From Gemmatales bacterium (lineage in GTDB: Bacteria > Planctomycetota > Planctomycetia > Gemmatales > Gemmataceae): a stretch of 64,000 bases of DNA. The position numbers were made by a program, and so were the translations under genes. The notes under the pieces are model-generated. The model searched no databases and was not told where the DNA came from. It saw only the letters and a program-made list of their open reading frames with translations. The stretch lies in assembly GCA_026004675.1 (NCBI GenBank), contig BPJP01000002.1, forward strand, positions 1-64,000. Direction: 5' to 3'. Below, piece after piece: positions 20,677 through 30,557 of the stretch (position 1 is its first letter; every line of letters begins with the position of its first letter).

Positions 20677-21564
20677 TCAACTGGCAAAAATCCGATCCAT
20701 GCGTTGAGCGATTTCCTGAAGACGTTCCCGACCGCCGCCGGGGATTTCTGCCGTCCCCCAGCCCGTATAGTCGATGTCGCGCAACGCTTTCATGACGGCC
20801 GGCCAGTCGCAATCCCCTTCCAGCAATTCGACGCGGAAGCCCTTGCGCAAGCCTTCGTTGTTGGCGATCTCGAGGCTGTATTCCTTGATGTCGAGTTTGA
20901 CGATGCGGCGGCCGAGTATGCGAATCCAGTGCTCCGGCCAACCATAACGCAGCACGTTGCCGACGTCGAAATGGACGGCAACCATCGGCGATTTGAATTC
21001 ATCCACGTAGCGAGCGGTTTCCAGCGGGCTGACGAGGAAATTGTTCCAGACGTTTTCGATGGCGATCTTGATGCCGAGTTTCTCCGCCAAGGGGAGCACT
21101 TTCCGGATCTCGGCTTGCGACCTTTCGTAGGCGACGTCGTAGGGTACGTCCTTTTTGACAACGGCGGGGACGAGCAGAACGCTGGTACCGCCGTAGGTTT
21201 TGGCATCTCGGAGAGCCGTTTTAAGAGCGTCAACGCCCTTGGCTCGCATGGCCGGGTCCGGGTCGGAGAGCGACGCCCGCCAGTGGACCGAATCGACGAC
21301 GCCGGGAATCTCCAAGCCGGTCTTGTCGCGTGCCGCCAGGACTTCCTTGACATCGAGATTGCTCGGGCTGTCGAGTTCGACGCCGTCGAAGCCTAGTTCT
21401 TTCAAGAGCTTGAATTTGTCGAGGATGCTTCCCTTGATTCGGACCATGCCGATCTTGACGGCCTTTTTGTATTTCTTCTTGTTCTTGTCTTCGCCGGCGT
21501 GATGACAAGCCGCAGCCACCGCGGCAGCCGATGTCGCCAAAAACTCGCGTCGGTCGATCGTCAT
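20677..21564 (-). CDS. Xylose-isomerase-like TIM-barrel protein (sugar phosphate isomerase/epimerase family)
   Basis: A 295-residue exported TIM-barrel protein. The N-terminus is Tat-like with a possible lipobox (DRREFLATSAAAVAAAC). Barrel landmarks are ELGFDGVELDSPS near the first strands, IKIAIENVWNNFLVSP and VAVHFDVGNVLRYGWPEHW, which supply the Glu/His/Asp metal ligands of this family, and DYTGWGTAEIPGG at the end. Planctomycetes carry many such Tat-linked proteins with unknown sugar substrates. The neighbouring gene on the same strand upstream is an alpha/beta hydrolase, so a carbohydrate-breakdown role is plausible but inferred. Confidence 0.85.
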   Translation of the reverse strand: MTIDRREFLATSAAAVAAACHHAGEDKNKKKYKKAVKIGMVRIKGSILDKFKLLKELGFDGVELDSPSNLDVKEVLAARDKTGLEIPGVVDSVHWRASLSDPDPAMRAKGVDALKTALRDAKTYGGTSVLLVPAVVKKDVPYDVAYERSQAEIRKVLPLAEKLGIKIAIENVWNNFLVSPLETARYVDEFKSPMVAVHFDVGNVLRYGWPEHWIRILGRRIVKLDIKEYSLEIANNEGLRKGFRVELLEGDCDWPAVMKALRDIDYTGWGTAEIPGGGRERLQEIAQRMDRIFAS

Positions 21565-21653
21565 GGATACATCTCCCTGGCATGGGGTGATTTCAGAGAC
21601 TTCAACACTTTGACAATGCTCGCCGGTTCGGGCCGGTCGTAAAGTTAGACTCT

Positions 21654-24032
21654 TTATTTCCGCTTATTCTTCAACAACCAGGCAGCGGAGGAGCCTTCCT
21701 CTGCAAAGACCAGTGATCCCTTCGCCCCGGCTTTTTGGTAGCTTGAAATAGCCGGCGCATATGCCGACTGCGTCTGTTCGACATCGAGCAGCCGATTCAA
21801 CCCGTCGACGAGACTTTCCAACCGGACCGGCGTCGGCGCCAGTGCCCCTGCAACATCGCACAAATCTCCAGCGGTGAGGACTTCCGGTACGACCACGTCG
21901 TGCGGAATCAGGACGCGGTAGGATGACAGCACCGATTCATAACTGCTCAGACCGCCCCGGACGACGACGGCTTCGATCTTGCCGTCGAATAAAGCACCAA
22001 GCAAGGCCAGCAATCCGCCCAGTGGTTCGGACTGTTTTGGTTGACCGGCGACGCCGTGCGGCACCTTGAAGTTGGTGTTCGCCGAATTGGTGGGCGCGAA
22101 CGAATCCCCCCATAAGGAGATTTTGGCATCGTTGCCGAATTCTTTTCGCAGAAAGAGGAGCACGGAACGGAGATCCCGCAGCCTTTGTCCGAGGATGGTT
22201 TCGCCGAACATGAGCATGTTGACGGAGCGGTTGCCGTCGCTGCTGGTCCGGCCACGTGAGGTGCCCGCCTTGGTTTCTCCCGTGCCGCGAACGTCGGGCA
22301 GACAAACACACCAGCCGGCCTCGACCAAACGGGCCAAGTCTTCGCTCCTTTCAGCGGCGAATTTCTCCTTGCCCTCCTGGGCGACCGCCACGACGATCCG
22401 TTTCGTTCTCGCTCTTCGAAACTCTTTACCGGTCATCAAGATGACAGGGACAACGATATCGGGTTCGACTTCGAGAACATAGCGGTTGATTTCCAAAGTC
22501 TTGTCGGCGTTCGTGTCGCTTGCCGTGCTTGCAACCTTGGGCGCTTGGGCCGGTTCGACGTTGCCGAGCAACTCTTTCCATTTGTCGATCAGTTGTCGGC
22601 GCCGCTGGTCCAGCGGGAGTGTGGCGAGTTTTTTTCTTGCTGCTTCCGCCCGTCGGTGTCCCAGTTCGCTGACCAGTTCGACAAACGATTTCGGGTTCAA
22701 TGCTTCGCGCATCTTGGGCGGCAGGGCGACCAAGTCCGAAGGATCGCGGCGCAGGCTGTATTCGTCGTCTTCGGTGACATCGATGCCGTACCACTTCTTG
22801 AATTGAGGATGGATCATTCGGCGGTGGAATCGGCCGATGTTGCCGCAATGCGAAGCCTGAGGGGGCCTTTGCCGGAGCAGCCCCTTGCCATGGGCGTAGG
22901 CGAGATTTTCGGGCTTGTTGTAAAACTCGCCCCAGATTTTCTGGTAGCGTTTCCAGACCGGATCGCGTTCCTTGTCCCAGGAAAACTCGTGAGCGTGAAT
23001 CAATTTGCGCGGGGCGATACTGGCCACGATGACCCAGTGGAAGAAACCGCCGGGAACCGTTAGCCGTAAACCACGAGTCGAATCCCAATAGGACCCCATG
23101 ACGTAATTGAAAGACGTCTCGGCGTCGTCTGGCAGCGGGAAAACGGTTTCAGGCTGGGGGCCTCCGAAATTGAAAGGCACGGCACAATCGATGCGTTTGT
23201 CCAAGGCACAGGTGATGCCGCACGGATCCCCGCCGCCAGCGACGCCGCCTAGCATGATGATTCTTTTGGGGTCGATGCCTTTGCGATCGAGCAACACATC
23301 GACGCCGCGCATCCAATCCCAGACCATCCAGCCCATCAAGCTGTCACCTGCTAGCTGCAGTTGGATTCCCGTGTCGTAACGGAAGTAGTAATCCTGGCGA
23401 GAAACCGGATAGTCTTTGTCGTAGTCGTCAGGCCCGTTGAAGGGATGGGATCGGCGTTCGCCGTAGCCGACCTGGTCGATGATGAGGACACAGCAGCCAG
23501 CGCGGGCCCAGGTCATGCCCATGTCTTGCAGTTCACCCTGCCATTTGTCGCGATGGTGCGAATGGGCGATGAGAATGCCCGGCATCGACTTGCCCGGTCT
23601 GGCCGGGACGTATAAGTTGGCCGGCACCCAACTTCCGGGTCTGCTCTCATAGACCAGGTTCTCGATGCGATAGCCGTCCCCTTTGACCACGCTCGAAACA
23701 TGAACGTTGACCTTCTTGGGAGTGGGGGGGAAGTCGGCCAGCGATTCCCGCAAGTTCTCGATGCGAACATCGCGAAACTTTTCCCATTGCTGGCGGTTTT
23801 TGATGGCGTACCAGTCTCGGCGGTTTTGTTCGTTGGCGCGGTCGCGTCGACGGCGCAGGTCCCGGTCGATCATGCCAGCCGCCTGTTTTCGCGCCGCTTC
23901 CGACAAAACGTTGGTGTCGGTCTTCTTCAGCCAACTGGCCACGTCGATCGACTTGAGGTCTTCGGCGTCGGCAAACCCGCCGGCGATCGACAACGTGACG
24001 GCGAAACAAACAAGGTGACGGCGAACAGGCAT
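21654..24032 (-). CDS. Two-module exported alpha/beta hydrolase, acetyl-xylan-esterase-like
   Basis: A 792-residue protein with signal peptide (residues 1-23). Module 1 (about 110-420) is like an acetyl-xylan esterase: PGILIAHSHHRDKWQGE, then CCVLIIDQVGYGERR. Its nucleophile elbow reads MLGGVAGGGDP, with Ala265 where related proteins have Ser. Module 2 (about 510-792) has a second hydrolase-like core: CVCLPDVRGTGETK and the elbow ISLWGDSFAP with a serine. So the first site may be inactive and the second may carry activity, or the protein may be a binding protein. The alanine codon GCT differs from a serine codon by one base. Substrate unknown. Confidence 0.78.
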   Translation of the reverse strand: MPVRRHLVCFAVTLSIAGGFADAEDLKSIDVASWLKKTDTNVLSEAARKQAAGMIDRDLRRRRDRANEQNRRDWYAIKNRQQWEKFRDVRIENLRESLADFPPTPKKVNVHVSSVVKGDGYRIENLVYESRPGSWVPANLYVPARPGKSMPGILIAHSHHRDKWQGELQDMGMTWARAGCCVLIIDQVGYGERRSHPFNGPDDYDKDYPVSRQDYYFRYDTGIQLQLAGDSLMGWMVWDWMRGVDVLLDRKGIDPKRIIMLGGVAGGGDPCGITCALDKRIDCAVPFNFGGPQPETVFPLPDDAETSFNYVMGSYWDSTRGLRLTVPGGFFHWVIVASIAPRKLIHAHEFSWDKERDPVWKRYQKIWGEFYNKPENLAYAHGKGLLRQRPPQASHCGNIGRFHRRMIHPQFKKWYGIDVTEDDEYSLRRDPSDLVALPPKMREALNPKSFVELVSELGHRRAEAARKKLATLPLDQRRRQLIDKWKELLGNVEPAQAPKVASTASDTNADKTLEINRYVLEVEPDIVVPVILMTGKEFRRARTKRIVVAVAQEGKEKFAAERSEDLARLVEAGWCVCLPDVRGTGETKAGTSRGRTSSDGNRSVNMLMFGETILGQRLRDLRSVLLFLRKEFGNDAKISLWGDSFAPTNSANTNFKVPHGVAGQPKQSEPLGGLLALLGALFDGKIEAVVVRGGLSSYESVLSSYRVLIPHDVVVPEVLTAGDLCDVAGALAPTPVRLESLVDGLNRLLDVEQTQSAYAPAISSYQKAGAKGSLVFAEEGSSAAWLLKNKRK

Positions 24033-24213
24033 GGGTGGCTCTCCACTTGGGCGACCGGTGCTTGCGTCCGAACATTGGATGTGTCATAATTTGACATCGT
24101 TTCACCCAGCAAAACAACTGTTAAACGGGAACAAGTCCCCGAATCGGGTCGATTGTCATCGACGCTCGAGGCGGCAAACCCGGCGCGCGCCACGAGGCGG
24201 AAAGGGTTGTCTC

Positions 24214-25089
24214 ATGGCCGCACGCTCCAGCTGGAAGGGCTTCATCAAGCTCAATCTCATTTCCATTCCCGTAAAGGCGTACACCGCCAACACGTCGGGC
24301 AAAGGGGAAATTCATCTCAATCAGATCCACGCTGAATGCCATAGCCGGATCAATTACAAGAAAACCTGCCCTGTCCACGGCGAAGTCTCCAACGACGCCA
24401 TCGTCTCGGGCTACGAGGTATCCAAAGGGCAATTCGTCGTCATCGATCCCGAAGAACTGAACAAGTTGCGCAGCGAAAGCGACAAGGCAATCAACATCGA
24501 CGCCTTCATTTCTCCCGACGCCATCGACCCGATCTACTACAACGGCAAAAACTATTACCTGATCCCCGACGGGCCGGTGGGACAAAAACCCTACGTGCTG
24601 CTTCGGCAGGCGCTCGAAGAATTGAATCGGCACGCCATCTGCCGGGTCGTCATGCACGGCAGGGAACAACTCGTGCTACTTCGGCCTCTGGGCAAGCTGC
24701 TGATCATGACCATGCTCAGCTACCAATCGCAAGTGAACAGCCCCGCCCAATTCGAGCCGGACGTACCCGACGTCGAAGTCTCGCAGGAGGAAATGGCTCT
24801 GATCAAACAACTGATCGAGGCACAGACGAAGAAAAAGCTCGATTATTCAGCCTACAAAGATGACTATACAGAAAAACTCACCCAACTGATTGAAGCCAAG
24901 ATCGAAGGCAAGGAACTCGTCGCGCCGGCTCCGGAAGAAGAAGCGCAGGTTATCAACCTGATGGAGGCGTTGAAGCAGTCTGTGGCCAAGGCGCGATCAG
25001 CGGCGGCTGCCGATGAAAAACCGCCCAAGAAGATGGCCAAGGCGAAAACCGCCAAAGCCAAGACGACGCGAAAACGCAAAACCTCTTGA
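24214..25089 (+). CDS. ku: Ku protein, DNA end-binding factor of bacterial NHEJ
   Basis: A 291-residue Ku homologue that would encircle broken DNA ends and recruit the ligase. The core begins SSWKGFIKLNLISIPVKAY and includes CHSRINYKKTCPVHGEV, VSKGQFVVIDPEELNKL and YYLIPDGPVGQKPYVLLRQA, all typical. The last 30 residues are a lysine/alanine tail (KKMAKAKTAKAKTTRKRK), as in Ku proteins that use a basic tail to bind or thread along DNA. The ATG at 24214 is supported by GGCGGAAAGGG upstream and by alignment of the core; an in-frame extension to 24031 is rejected. It is followed directly by a ligase gene. Confidence 0.95.
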   Translation: MAARSSWKGFIKLNLISIPVKAYTANTSGKGEIHLNQIHAECHSRINYKKTCPVHGEVSNDAIVSGYEVSKGQFVVIDPEELNKLRSESDKAINIDAFISPDAIDPIYYNGKNYYLIPDGPVGQKPYVLLRQALEELNRHAICRVVMHGREQLVLLRPLGKLLIMTMLSYQSQVNSPAQFEPDVPDVEVSQEEMALIKQLIEAQTKKKLDYSAYKDDYTEKLTQLIEAKIEGKELVAPAPEEEAQVINLMEALKQSVAKARSAAAADEKPPKKMAKAKTAKAKTTRKRKTS

Positions 25090-25118
25090 AGCCTTCTTGC
25101 CGATTCTCCTGGGCGGCG

Positions 25119-26073
25119 ATGATCGGAATTTCCATGAGAAAAAAACAGCTCCCCCATTTCATTGAACCAATGCTCTGCAAACCGGGACAGCCTTTCGATT
25201 CCGACGAGCATTTGTTCGAAGTCAAATGGGACGGCACGCGCGTGCTGGCCTTTATCGACGAAAAGGGGTATCGCCTGATCAATCGGCGAAAAATTCTGCT
25301 CAACGATCGCTACCCCCGAGTTCGCGTTTCTTTCGCAGGCGCCGCCGGGCACGGTGTTCGATGGAGAAGTTGTCGTCCTCATCGGCGGCAAACCGGATTT
25401 CGCACAGCTCATGTCGCGCGAACACGCGCAATCCAACTTGCGCGTGCGATCATTAGCCAGAAAGCTTCCTGCTACTTATATCGTTTTCGATCTGCTCTAC
25501 CTGGACTACGTTTCCGTCATGGATCGTCCACTAAGCGAGCGACGCCGACTGTTGGCCGACACGGTCAAGCGAATCAAGCAATCGCGATGTTTGATCCTGT
25601 CTGAGGGCATCGAGAAACATGGCATCGCCTATTTCGACGAAGCGGTGAAGCGTGGTCTGGAAGGCGTTATCGCCAAGAAACTCAGCAGCCGCTACGAACC
25701 TGGTCGTCGTAGCGGCGCCTGGACGAAGATCAAACGCGGCTCGGAACTGCTATGTGCCATCATCGGTTATGTCCCCGATGATCAAGATTTTAAAAGCCTT
25801 ATTTTAGCTGCCGAAATCGATGGAGTAATACGTTACGTCGGGAAAGTCGGCAGCGGCTTGACCGACGCGCAAAAAAAGGAATTGTACGAAGCGATGCGCG
25901 GTCGAATGATTCCCAAACCGGTGGTTCCCTGCCGCGTCAAAGGCCAATGGATCGAACCTGGCCTGTTCTGCAAAGTCGGTTTCCTGGAGATGTCGCCCAA
26001 TGGTGAATTGCGTATGCCGGTGCTAAAATCATTGCGGATGGATCGGTCGCAACGTTCGAAGTCGCGGGTCTGA
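25119..26073 (+). CDS. ligD: ATP-dependent DNA ligase (LigD ligase-domain type), one frameshift
   Basis: A stand-alone ATP-dependent ligase corresponding to the LIG domain of LigD; there is no polymerase or phosphoesterase domain. The nucleotidyl-transfer motif is EVKWDGTR with catalytic Lys36. Further motifs are EGVIAKK and WTKIKRG, followed by an OB-fold part (ELLCAIIGYVPDDQDF). One frame change near 25318 lies in a C run (five instead of four C) and joins the two halves to a 317-residue product. It starts about 30 bases after ku; ATG 25119 or 25134 are both possible. Ku plus this ligase form the minimal NHEJ pair. Confidence 0.92.
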
Positions 26074-26079
26074 AACGGC

Positions 26080-27234
26080 ATGGGAACTCGCATGGGTTGG
26101 CTGCAAGGAAAGCAAGTGGCGTTCACGGGTCGGCTGGCGACGATGACCCGTGCCGAGGCCATCGCGCTGATCGAGTCGTTGGGCGGCCAGTTCAGCAAAT
26201 CGGTCACCAGACAAACACAGGTTGTCGTTGTCGGTCAGGAGGGCTGGCCGATTCGCATCGACGGCGGCTTGACACGCAAACTAGAGAAGGCGCAGCAACT
26301 TCAACAAGCAGGCTGCGACATCGAGATCGTTGCGGAGCAGGAATGGCTCGACCGACTCGGTTTCGGTGAACGTTCGCAAAGCATGCGTCGGTTGTACACG
26401 GCGGCGCAGCTAGGCCGTCTGCTGCGCGTTCCCAGGGAGCGCCTGCGCGCTTGGATGCGGGCTGGGTTGATACAACCGGCCGAAACCTTTCAAGGAATTT
26501 GTTACTTCGATTTCCAGCAGATCAACGGCGTCAAGACGCTTTGCGACCTGACACGAATGGGAGTTCGGCCTGAAACGGTGCGCAAAAGCCTGGAACGGTT
26601 GACCCGCTGGCTGCCGGACATCGAACGCCCTTTGGAACAGCTCGCCATCATCCAACAAAACGGGCAATTGCTGGTTCGACTGGAAGAAGGACAGCTTGCC
26701 GAGACGAATGGCCAATTGCAGTTCGATTTTCCGGACGAGGAAGAATCGTCCGAGACGGTGCGATTCGAAACGGTTGGAGATGGCGAGACGGACTGGCAGT
26801 CGGAAGCCGAGGTGCACGCCGAAGCGGGCAGGCTGGTCGAAGCGGCCCGTTGCTATCGCCGGGCACTTCTGCAAGGCGAAGCGGATGCCGAGACCAGCTT
26901 CTGCCTGGCCAATGTGCTTTACGAATTGGGTGAGAAAGAGGCAGCTCGCGAGCGCTACTATCAGGCAGTGGAACTCGACGGCGGCTTCGCTGAAGCCTGG
27001 AACAACCTGGGGAACGTGCTTTGCGAACTGGAAGCATTCGACGAAGCCATCTGGGCGTACCGCCAAGCGCTGGCCGCTGAGCCTCTTTATGCCGATGCCC
27101 ATTACAATCTGGCAGATACGCTGGATCAACTCGGTCGCTTGGAACAGGCTCGCCCCCATTGGCAAGCCTACCTGGCGCAGGAGAAAACCGGCCGCTGGGC
27201 CGACTACGCCCGGTCCCGCCTGCGGGCGCAGTAA
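26080..27234 (+). CDS. BRCT-MerR-type HTH-TPR fusion protein in the Ku/ligase operon
   Basis: A 384-residue protein of three readable parts. Residues about 8-95 are a BRCT-like domain ([19 protein letters not shown], then [20 protein letters not shown]). Residues about 105-185 are a MerR-type winged helix ([20 protein letters not shown], then [19 protein letters not shown]). Residues about 240-380 hold about four TPR repeats ([40 protein letters not shown]). It starts 6 bases after the ligase stop, so all three genes are probably one transcript. BRCT domains bind phosphoproteins or DNA ends, which fits repair, but the actual role is unknown. ATG 26080 or 26092 is possible. Confidence 0.85.
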   Translation: MGTRMGWLQGKQVAFTGRLATMTRAEAIALIESLGGQFSKSVTRQTQVVVVGQEGWPIRIDGGLTRKLEKAQQLQQAGCDIEIVAEQEWLDRLGFGERSQSMRRLYTAAQLGRLLRVPRERLRAWMRAGLIQPAETFQGICYFDFQQINGVKTLCDLTRMGVRPETVRKSLERLTRWLPDIERPLEQLAIIQQNGQLLVRLEEGQLAETNGQLQFDFPDEEESSETVRFETVGDGETDWQSEAEVHAEAGRLVEAARCYRRALLQGEADAETSFCLANVLYELGEKEAARERYYQAVELDGGFAEAWNNLGNVLCELEAFDEAIWAYRQALAAEPLYADAHYNLADTLDQLGRLEQARPHWQAYLAQEKTGRWADYARSRLRAQ

Positions 27235-27243
27235 GCAGGCCTT

Positions 27244-28539
27244 CTACCTCTTCCTGCCAAAGTGCTTGTCGGCAAAGTCCAGGTAGCATTGCCAATCGAA
27301 ATCGGTCACGTCGTGTCGCCCAGCGCGAATATGATAGCCGATCGTTGTCATTACCGGTTCATTCACCTTGGGCATTGCCTTGACGCCCAGTCCATCGGTC
27401 CCCAAGAGTCGGTAGACGGGATCGGCGTGGAGAGCAGAGAGGAATTCGCCGCGCGGATCGGCCCAGCGGTCTTCGACGGCACTGGCGACGTAAACCGGTC
27501 TGGGCGCCATCAAAGCGATGAGCATGTGCTGGTCGACAGGGAGAGCATCTTCGTTATCATTGTATTTCTTGAAGTTGCCGCAGAACCAATGCGGGAACGA
27601 TGTATTGATCCTTTGGACCGTTTCACCAAAACGTCGGCGACTCAAAGCGGCGCCGCCGCACCCCGAATTGTTCGAAATCACGATAGCAAAGCGCGGATCG
27701 CTGGCACCGGCCCAAAGCGCCGTCTTGCCCAGGCGCGAATGTCCCATGACCGCGACATGCTTATGGTCGACATCCCGGTCGGTTTCCAGATAGTCCAAAG
27801 CCCGGCTCAGTCCCCAGGCCCAGGCGGCGATCGATCCCCACTCGTCGGGAGCAGGGCGGGTTTGCCCTTTCTTGTAAAAAAGCGGATGAACGCCGTTTTG
27901 AAACCCGTCATCGTAATCGGGGTCGATGTCGCCGTAGTAAATCGTCGCCAAAGCATAGCCGCGCTCGAGAATCTTGTCGACGGCCCAGCGACTGGCGTTG
28001 GCGCCGCGTGATTTCTCCGTGGCCCGATTGTTGACGTAGCCCCTTTGAGGATTGTTTCGCATCCAGGAGGTCGAGAGTGTGATTTCCGGATCGGCATGGA
28101 CGGCATGGTTGCCGCCGAAATTGAGGCCGAGAAAGGCCGGCACCGGTTTCCTGGCATGATTCGGGATATAGATGAGAATCGTCATCTTCTTGCCCGCTTT
28201 TTTGCCGGCGAAAAAGACATCGACCTCCTTGCGCGTGGCTTTGCCCCCTAACGTCTTGCTCGACTTGGAGACGACTTCGAAAGTCATGTCGGGATGCGGG
28301 CCGGGACTGCGGCCATAAACGTGTTCCTGAAACAGTTTGAGAATCTCCGGGCGCCGCATTTTGTGCCAGGTTCTGGCATCGGTAACCTTGTCGCCGTTTT
28401 GCAGCACCAGCGGGTCGGGCAACGTGTACTTGGGAACTTTCGATTCGTCGTAATTGACTTTCTGCGCCCTCACCCAGTCCGTCATCCCGAACAGGAAACA
28501 GATGGCCACGATGGTGCTGCCAAAGGTTGTACGTCGCAT
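27244..28539 (-). CDS. CE15-like glucuronoyl methylesterase, exported
   Basis: A 431-residue protein with signal peptide (residues 1-25). The serine elbow is [16 protein letters not shown] with Ser268, the CE15 pattern G-x-S-R-x-G-K. Around it are [11 protein letters not shown] and WFCGNF, cysteines that pair in CE15 enzymes, then AVEDRWADP (Glu356) and [16 protein letters not shown] (His409), completing a Ser-Glu/Asp-His triad. CE15 enzymes cut the ester between glucuronoyl-xylan and lignin. It converges with the BRCT-MerR-TPR gene, 9 bases between stops. Together with the hydrolase at 21.7-24.0 kb it suggests use of plant polysaccharide. Confidence 0.88.
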   Translation of the reverse strand: MRRTTFGSTIVAICFLFGMTDWVRAQKVNYDESKVPKYTLPDPLVLQNGDKVTDARTWHKMRRPEILKLFQEHVYGRSPGPHPDMTFEVVSKSSKTLGGKATRKEVDVFFAGKKAGKKMTILIYIPNHARKPVPAFLGLNFGGNHAVHADPEITLSTSWMRNNPQRGYVNNRATEKSRGANASRWAVDKILERGYALATIYYGDIDPDYDDGFQNGVHPLFYKKGQTRPAPDEWGSIAAWAWGLSRALDYLETDRDVDHKHVAVMGHSRLGKTALWAGASDPRFAIVISNNSGCGGAALSRRRFGETVQRINTSFPHWFCGNFKKYNDNEDALPVDQHMLIALMAPRPVYVASAVEDRWADPRGEFLSALHADPVYRLLGTDGLGVKAMPKVNEPVMTTIGYHIRAGRHDVTDFDWQCYLDFADKHFGRKR

Positions 28540-28802
28540 GTCGGCTCTCCTCGGATGGACTTTTTGAGCAGTTCAATCATAACGATGCGGCCGTGGCAAT
28601 GCACGCCTCTGTAGGACGCTTTTTTGATTTCGGTCAAAACGTGACCTATAGTGGCGCAGACGGGAATAGAGTAGTGGCGGGATCGTAGGAAAGGCCCGCG
28701 CGGCAAACGGCTCCACGCAAGCAGAGGCGATCGCCTGACTCTTCTGAGCGGTGGAGGCGGATGCGGCGCGGATTCGCGCATCTTCGCCAAACGTATCGAC
28801 CA

Positions 28803-30389
28803 ATGGTAGCGCCGACGACCATCGCCGAGTTCGTCCAGCTCGTGGAGCGAACGGAAGTCATTGACTCTGCGCCCATTCGGGAGTTCGTCAGTCGGGGAGA
28901 TTGGGAAGGGCAGCCGGTCAGCGAGCTTGCCGATGCTCTGGTTCGTGAGGGATTGCTTACCCGCTTCCAGGCTGAGCAAATGCTGCGGGGCAAATGCCGG
29001 GGCTTTGTACTCGGCAATTACAACATACTCGAGCGCCTGGGAACGGGAGGCAAAGGAAATGTCTTTCTGGCTGAGCATATCGAGCTTGGCAGGCGCGTCG
29101 CCGTCAAAATCCTGAGCCTGGCGAGCGCGAACGACCCGCGAACGGTGAAGCGTTTCTACCGCGAAGCGCGGGCGGCAGCGGCCCTGAATCATCCCAATAT
29201 CGTCCGTTGCCACGACATCGGCCACGAAGGCGCCAGGCATTTCCTCGTGATGGATTTTGTCGACGGCGTCAATCTTGCCGATCTGGTTCGACGCCGCGGA
29301 CCACTCAATATTCTTCGCGCCTGTCACTATATCGCTCAGGCAGCACACGGCCTGCATTATGCGCACCAATCGGGACTTGTCCATCGCGACGTCAAACCGG
29401 GCAACTTGATCGTCGACCGGGAGGGACGTGTGCGAATCCTGGACCTGGGATTCGCTTTGTGCACGAATGCTGAGGACGAAGAGGTCTTGACACGTGGGCC
29501 TTTGGGAACCGTGGACTACCTCGCGCCCGAGCAGGCAGCGGACAGCCACCACGTCGACGCCCGTGCGGACATTTATGGTCTGGGCGCGACGTTTTATTAT
29601 CTTCTTTCCGGTCGGCCTCCTTTTCATGAAGCCAAGACGATCGCCCAAAAGCTCACCATGCTGCATACGCGCATGCCCCCTCCTCTTTGCGATTTGCGAG
29701 ACGATGTACCCAGGATCCTCGCCGGCATCATCGAGAAAATGATGGCCAAGGATCCTGCAAAAAGGCAGCAAACCGTTGCCGAGGTCGTCGATGATCTGCA
29801 GTTGTGGACGCAAAAACCGATTGCTCCGCCGACCGACGACGAAATACCCAGCCTATGTCCAGCCTTGCTGAGGCAAAAGCCCAAAGTGCAATCGGTGGGC
29901 ATTGGCCTCACCCGCAAATCCGCCGCTGCCACACAACTCATGGAACCGCACCCATCGGAGGCACATGTCGTGTCCAACTTCGAACCGACCCCCGATCATT
30001 CCCAGGCAAGTGCCGAAGAGTTCAAGACCGTTCATTTCAAGGTCGATCCCATTCGCTTTTCCGAGCGCCGGCAGAGCATTCGCTACGCCCGGATTCTGAA
30101 GGTCGTGCGGGAAACCGGGGAAGCCGTCAAACTGGGGAGCGGCTGGTTAGGGAAAGTCGTCAACATTTCGGCAGGGGGAGCCGCTATCCATCTGGGAGAC
30201 CGATTCGAGCCGGGAAACCTGCTGACCATTTCTATCAAGAACCCGGCCACGAAATCGATGCTGGGACCGCGCGATGTCAAAGTCGTTTATTGCACCGAGG
30301 AAAAAAACGGCACCTGGATGATGGGAACCCAGTTCGTTACACCTTTGTCCGAAGTCGAACTCGATTCCATGCTATCGGAAGGGGAGTAG
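28803..30389 (+). CDS. Serine/threonine protein kinase fused to a PilZ domain
   Basis: A 528-residue protein from the ATG at 28803; a 14-codon upstream extension is possible. Residues 1-70 are a helical module shared with the kinase at 46.9 kb. The kinase follows (about 73-335): GTGGKGNVFLAEH, VAVKIL with the ATP lysine, LVHRDVKPGNLIVD, DLGFA in place of DFG, and LAPEQA. A variable linker leads to a PilZ-like domain (about 430-525) with RRQSIRYARILKV and NISAGGAAIHLGD, the arginine and D/NxSxxG parts of a cyclic-di-GMP site. No membrane span. A link between c-di-GMP and phosphorylation is inferred. The 263 bases upstream show no other gene. Confidence 0.9.
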   Translation: MVAPTTIAEFVQLVERTEVIDSAPIREFVSRGDWEGQPVSELADALVREGLLTRFQAEQMLRGKCRGFVLGNYNILERLGTGGKGNVFLAEHIELGRRVAVKILSLASANDPRTVKRFYREARAAAALNHPNIVRCHDIGHEGARHFLVMDFVDGVNLADLVRRRGPLNILRACHYIAQAAHGLHYAHQSGLVHRDVKPGNLIVDREGRVRILDLGFALCTNAEDEEVLTRGPLGTVDYLAPEQAADSHHVDARADIYGLGATFYYLLSGRPPFHEAKTIAQKLTMLHTRMPPPLCDLRDDVPRILAGIIEKMMAKDPAKRQQTVAEVVDDLQLWTQKPIAPPTDDEIPSLCPALLRQKPKVQSVGIGLTRKSAAATQLMEPHPSEAHVVSNFEPTPDHSQASAEEFKTVHFKVDPIRFSERRQSIRYARILKVVRETGEAVKLGSGWLGKVVNISAGGAAIHLGDRFEPGNLLTISIKNPATKSMLGPRDVKVVYCTEEKNGTWMMGTQFVTPLSEVELDSMLSEGE

Positions 30390-30557
30390 GGAGAGTGTCT
30401 GCCACTTTTCCCAGGGCCGAAACTGCCCCTGCATCCTGGAAACCCGAAGAAAGTCGACAATCAGATTCCCCTCCGCCCGAATCTATAATTGAGTAAGCCA
30501 TACCGTGCCAAGCCTGCATAGCCAACCGTATTGGAGGACCAAAGGAGAATCTTCGCA

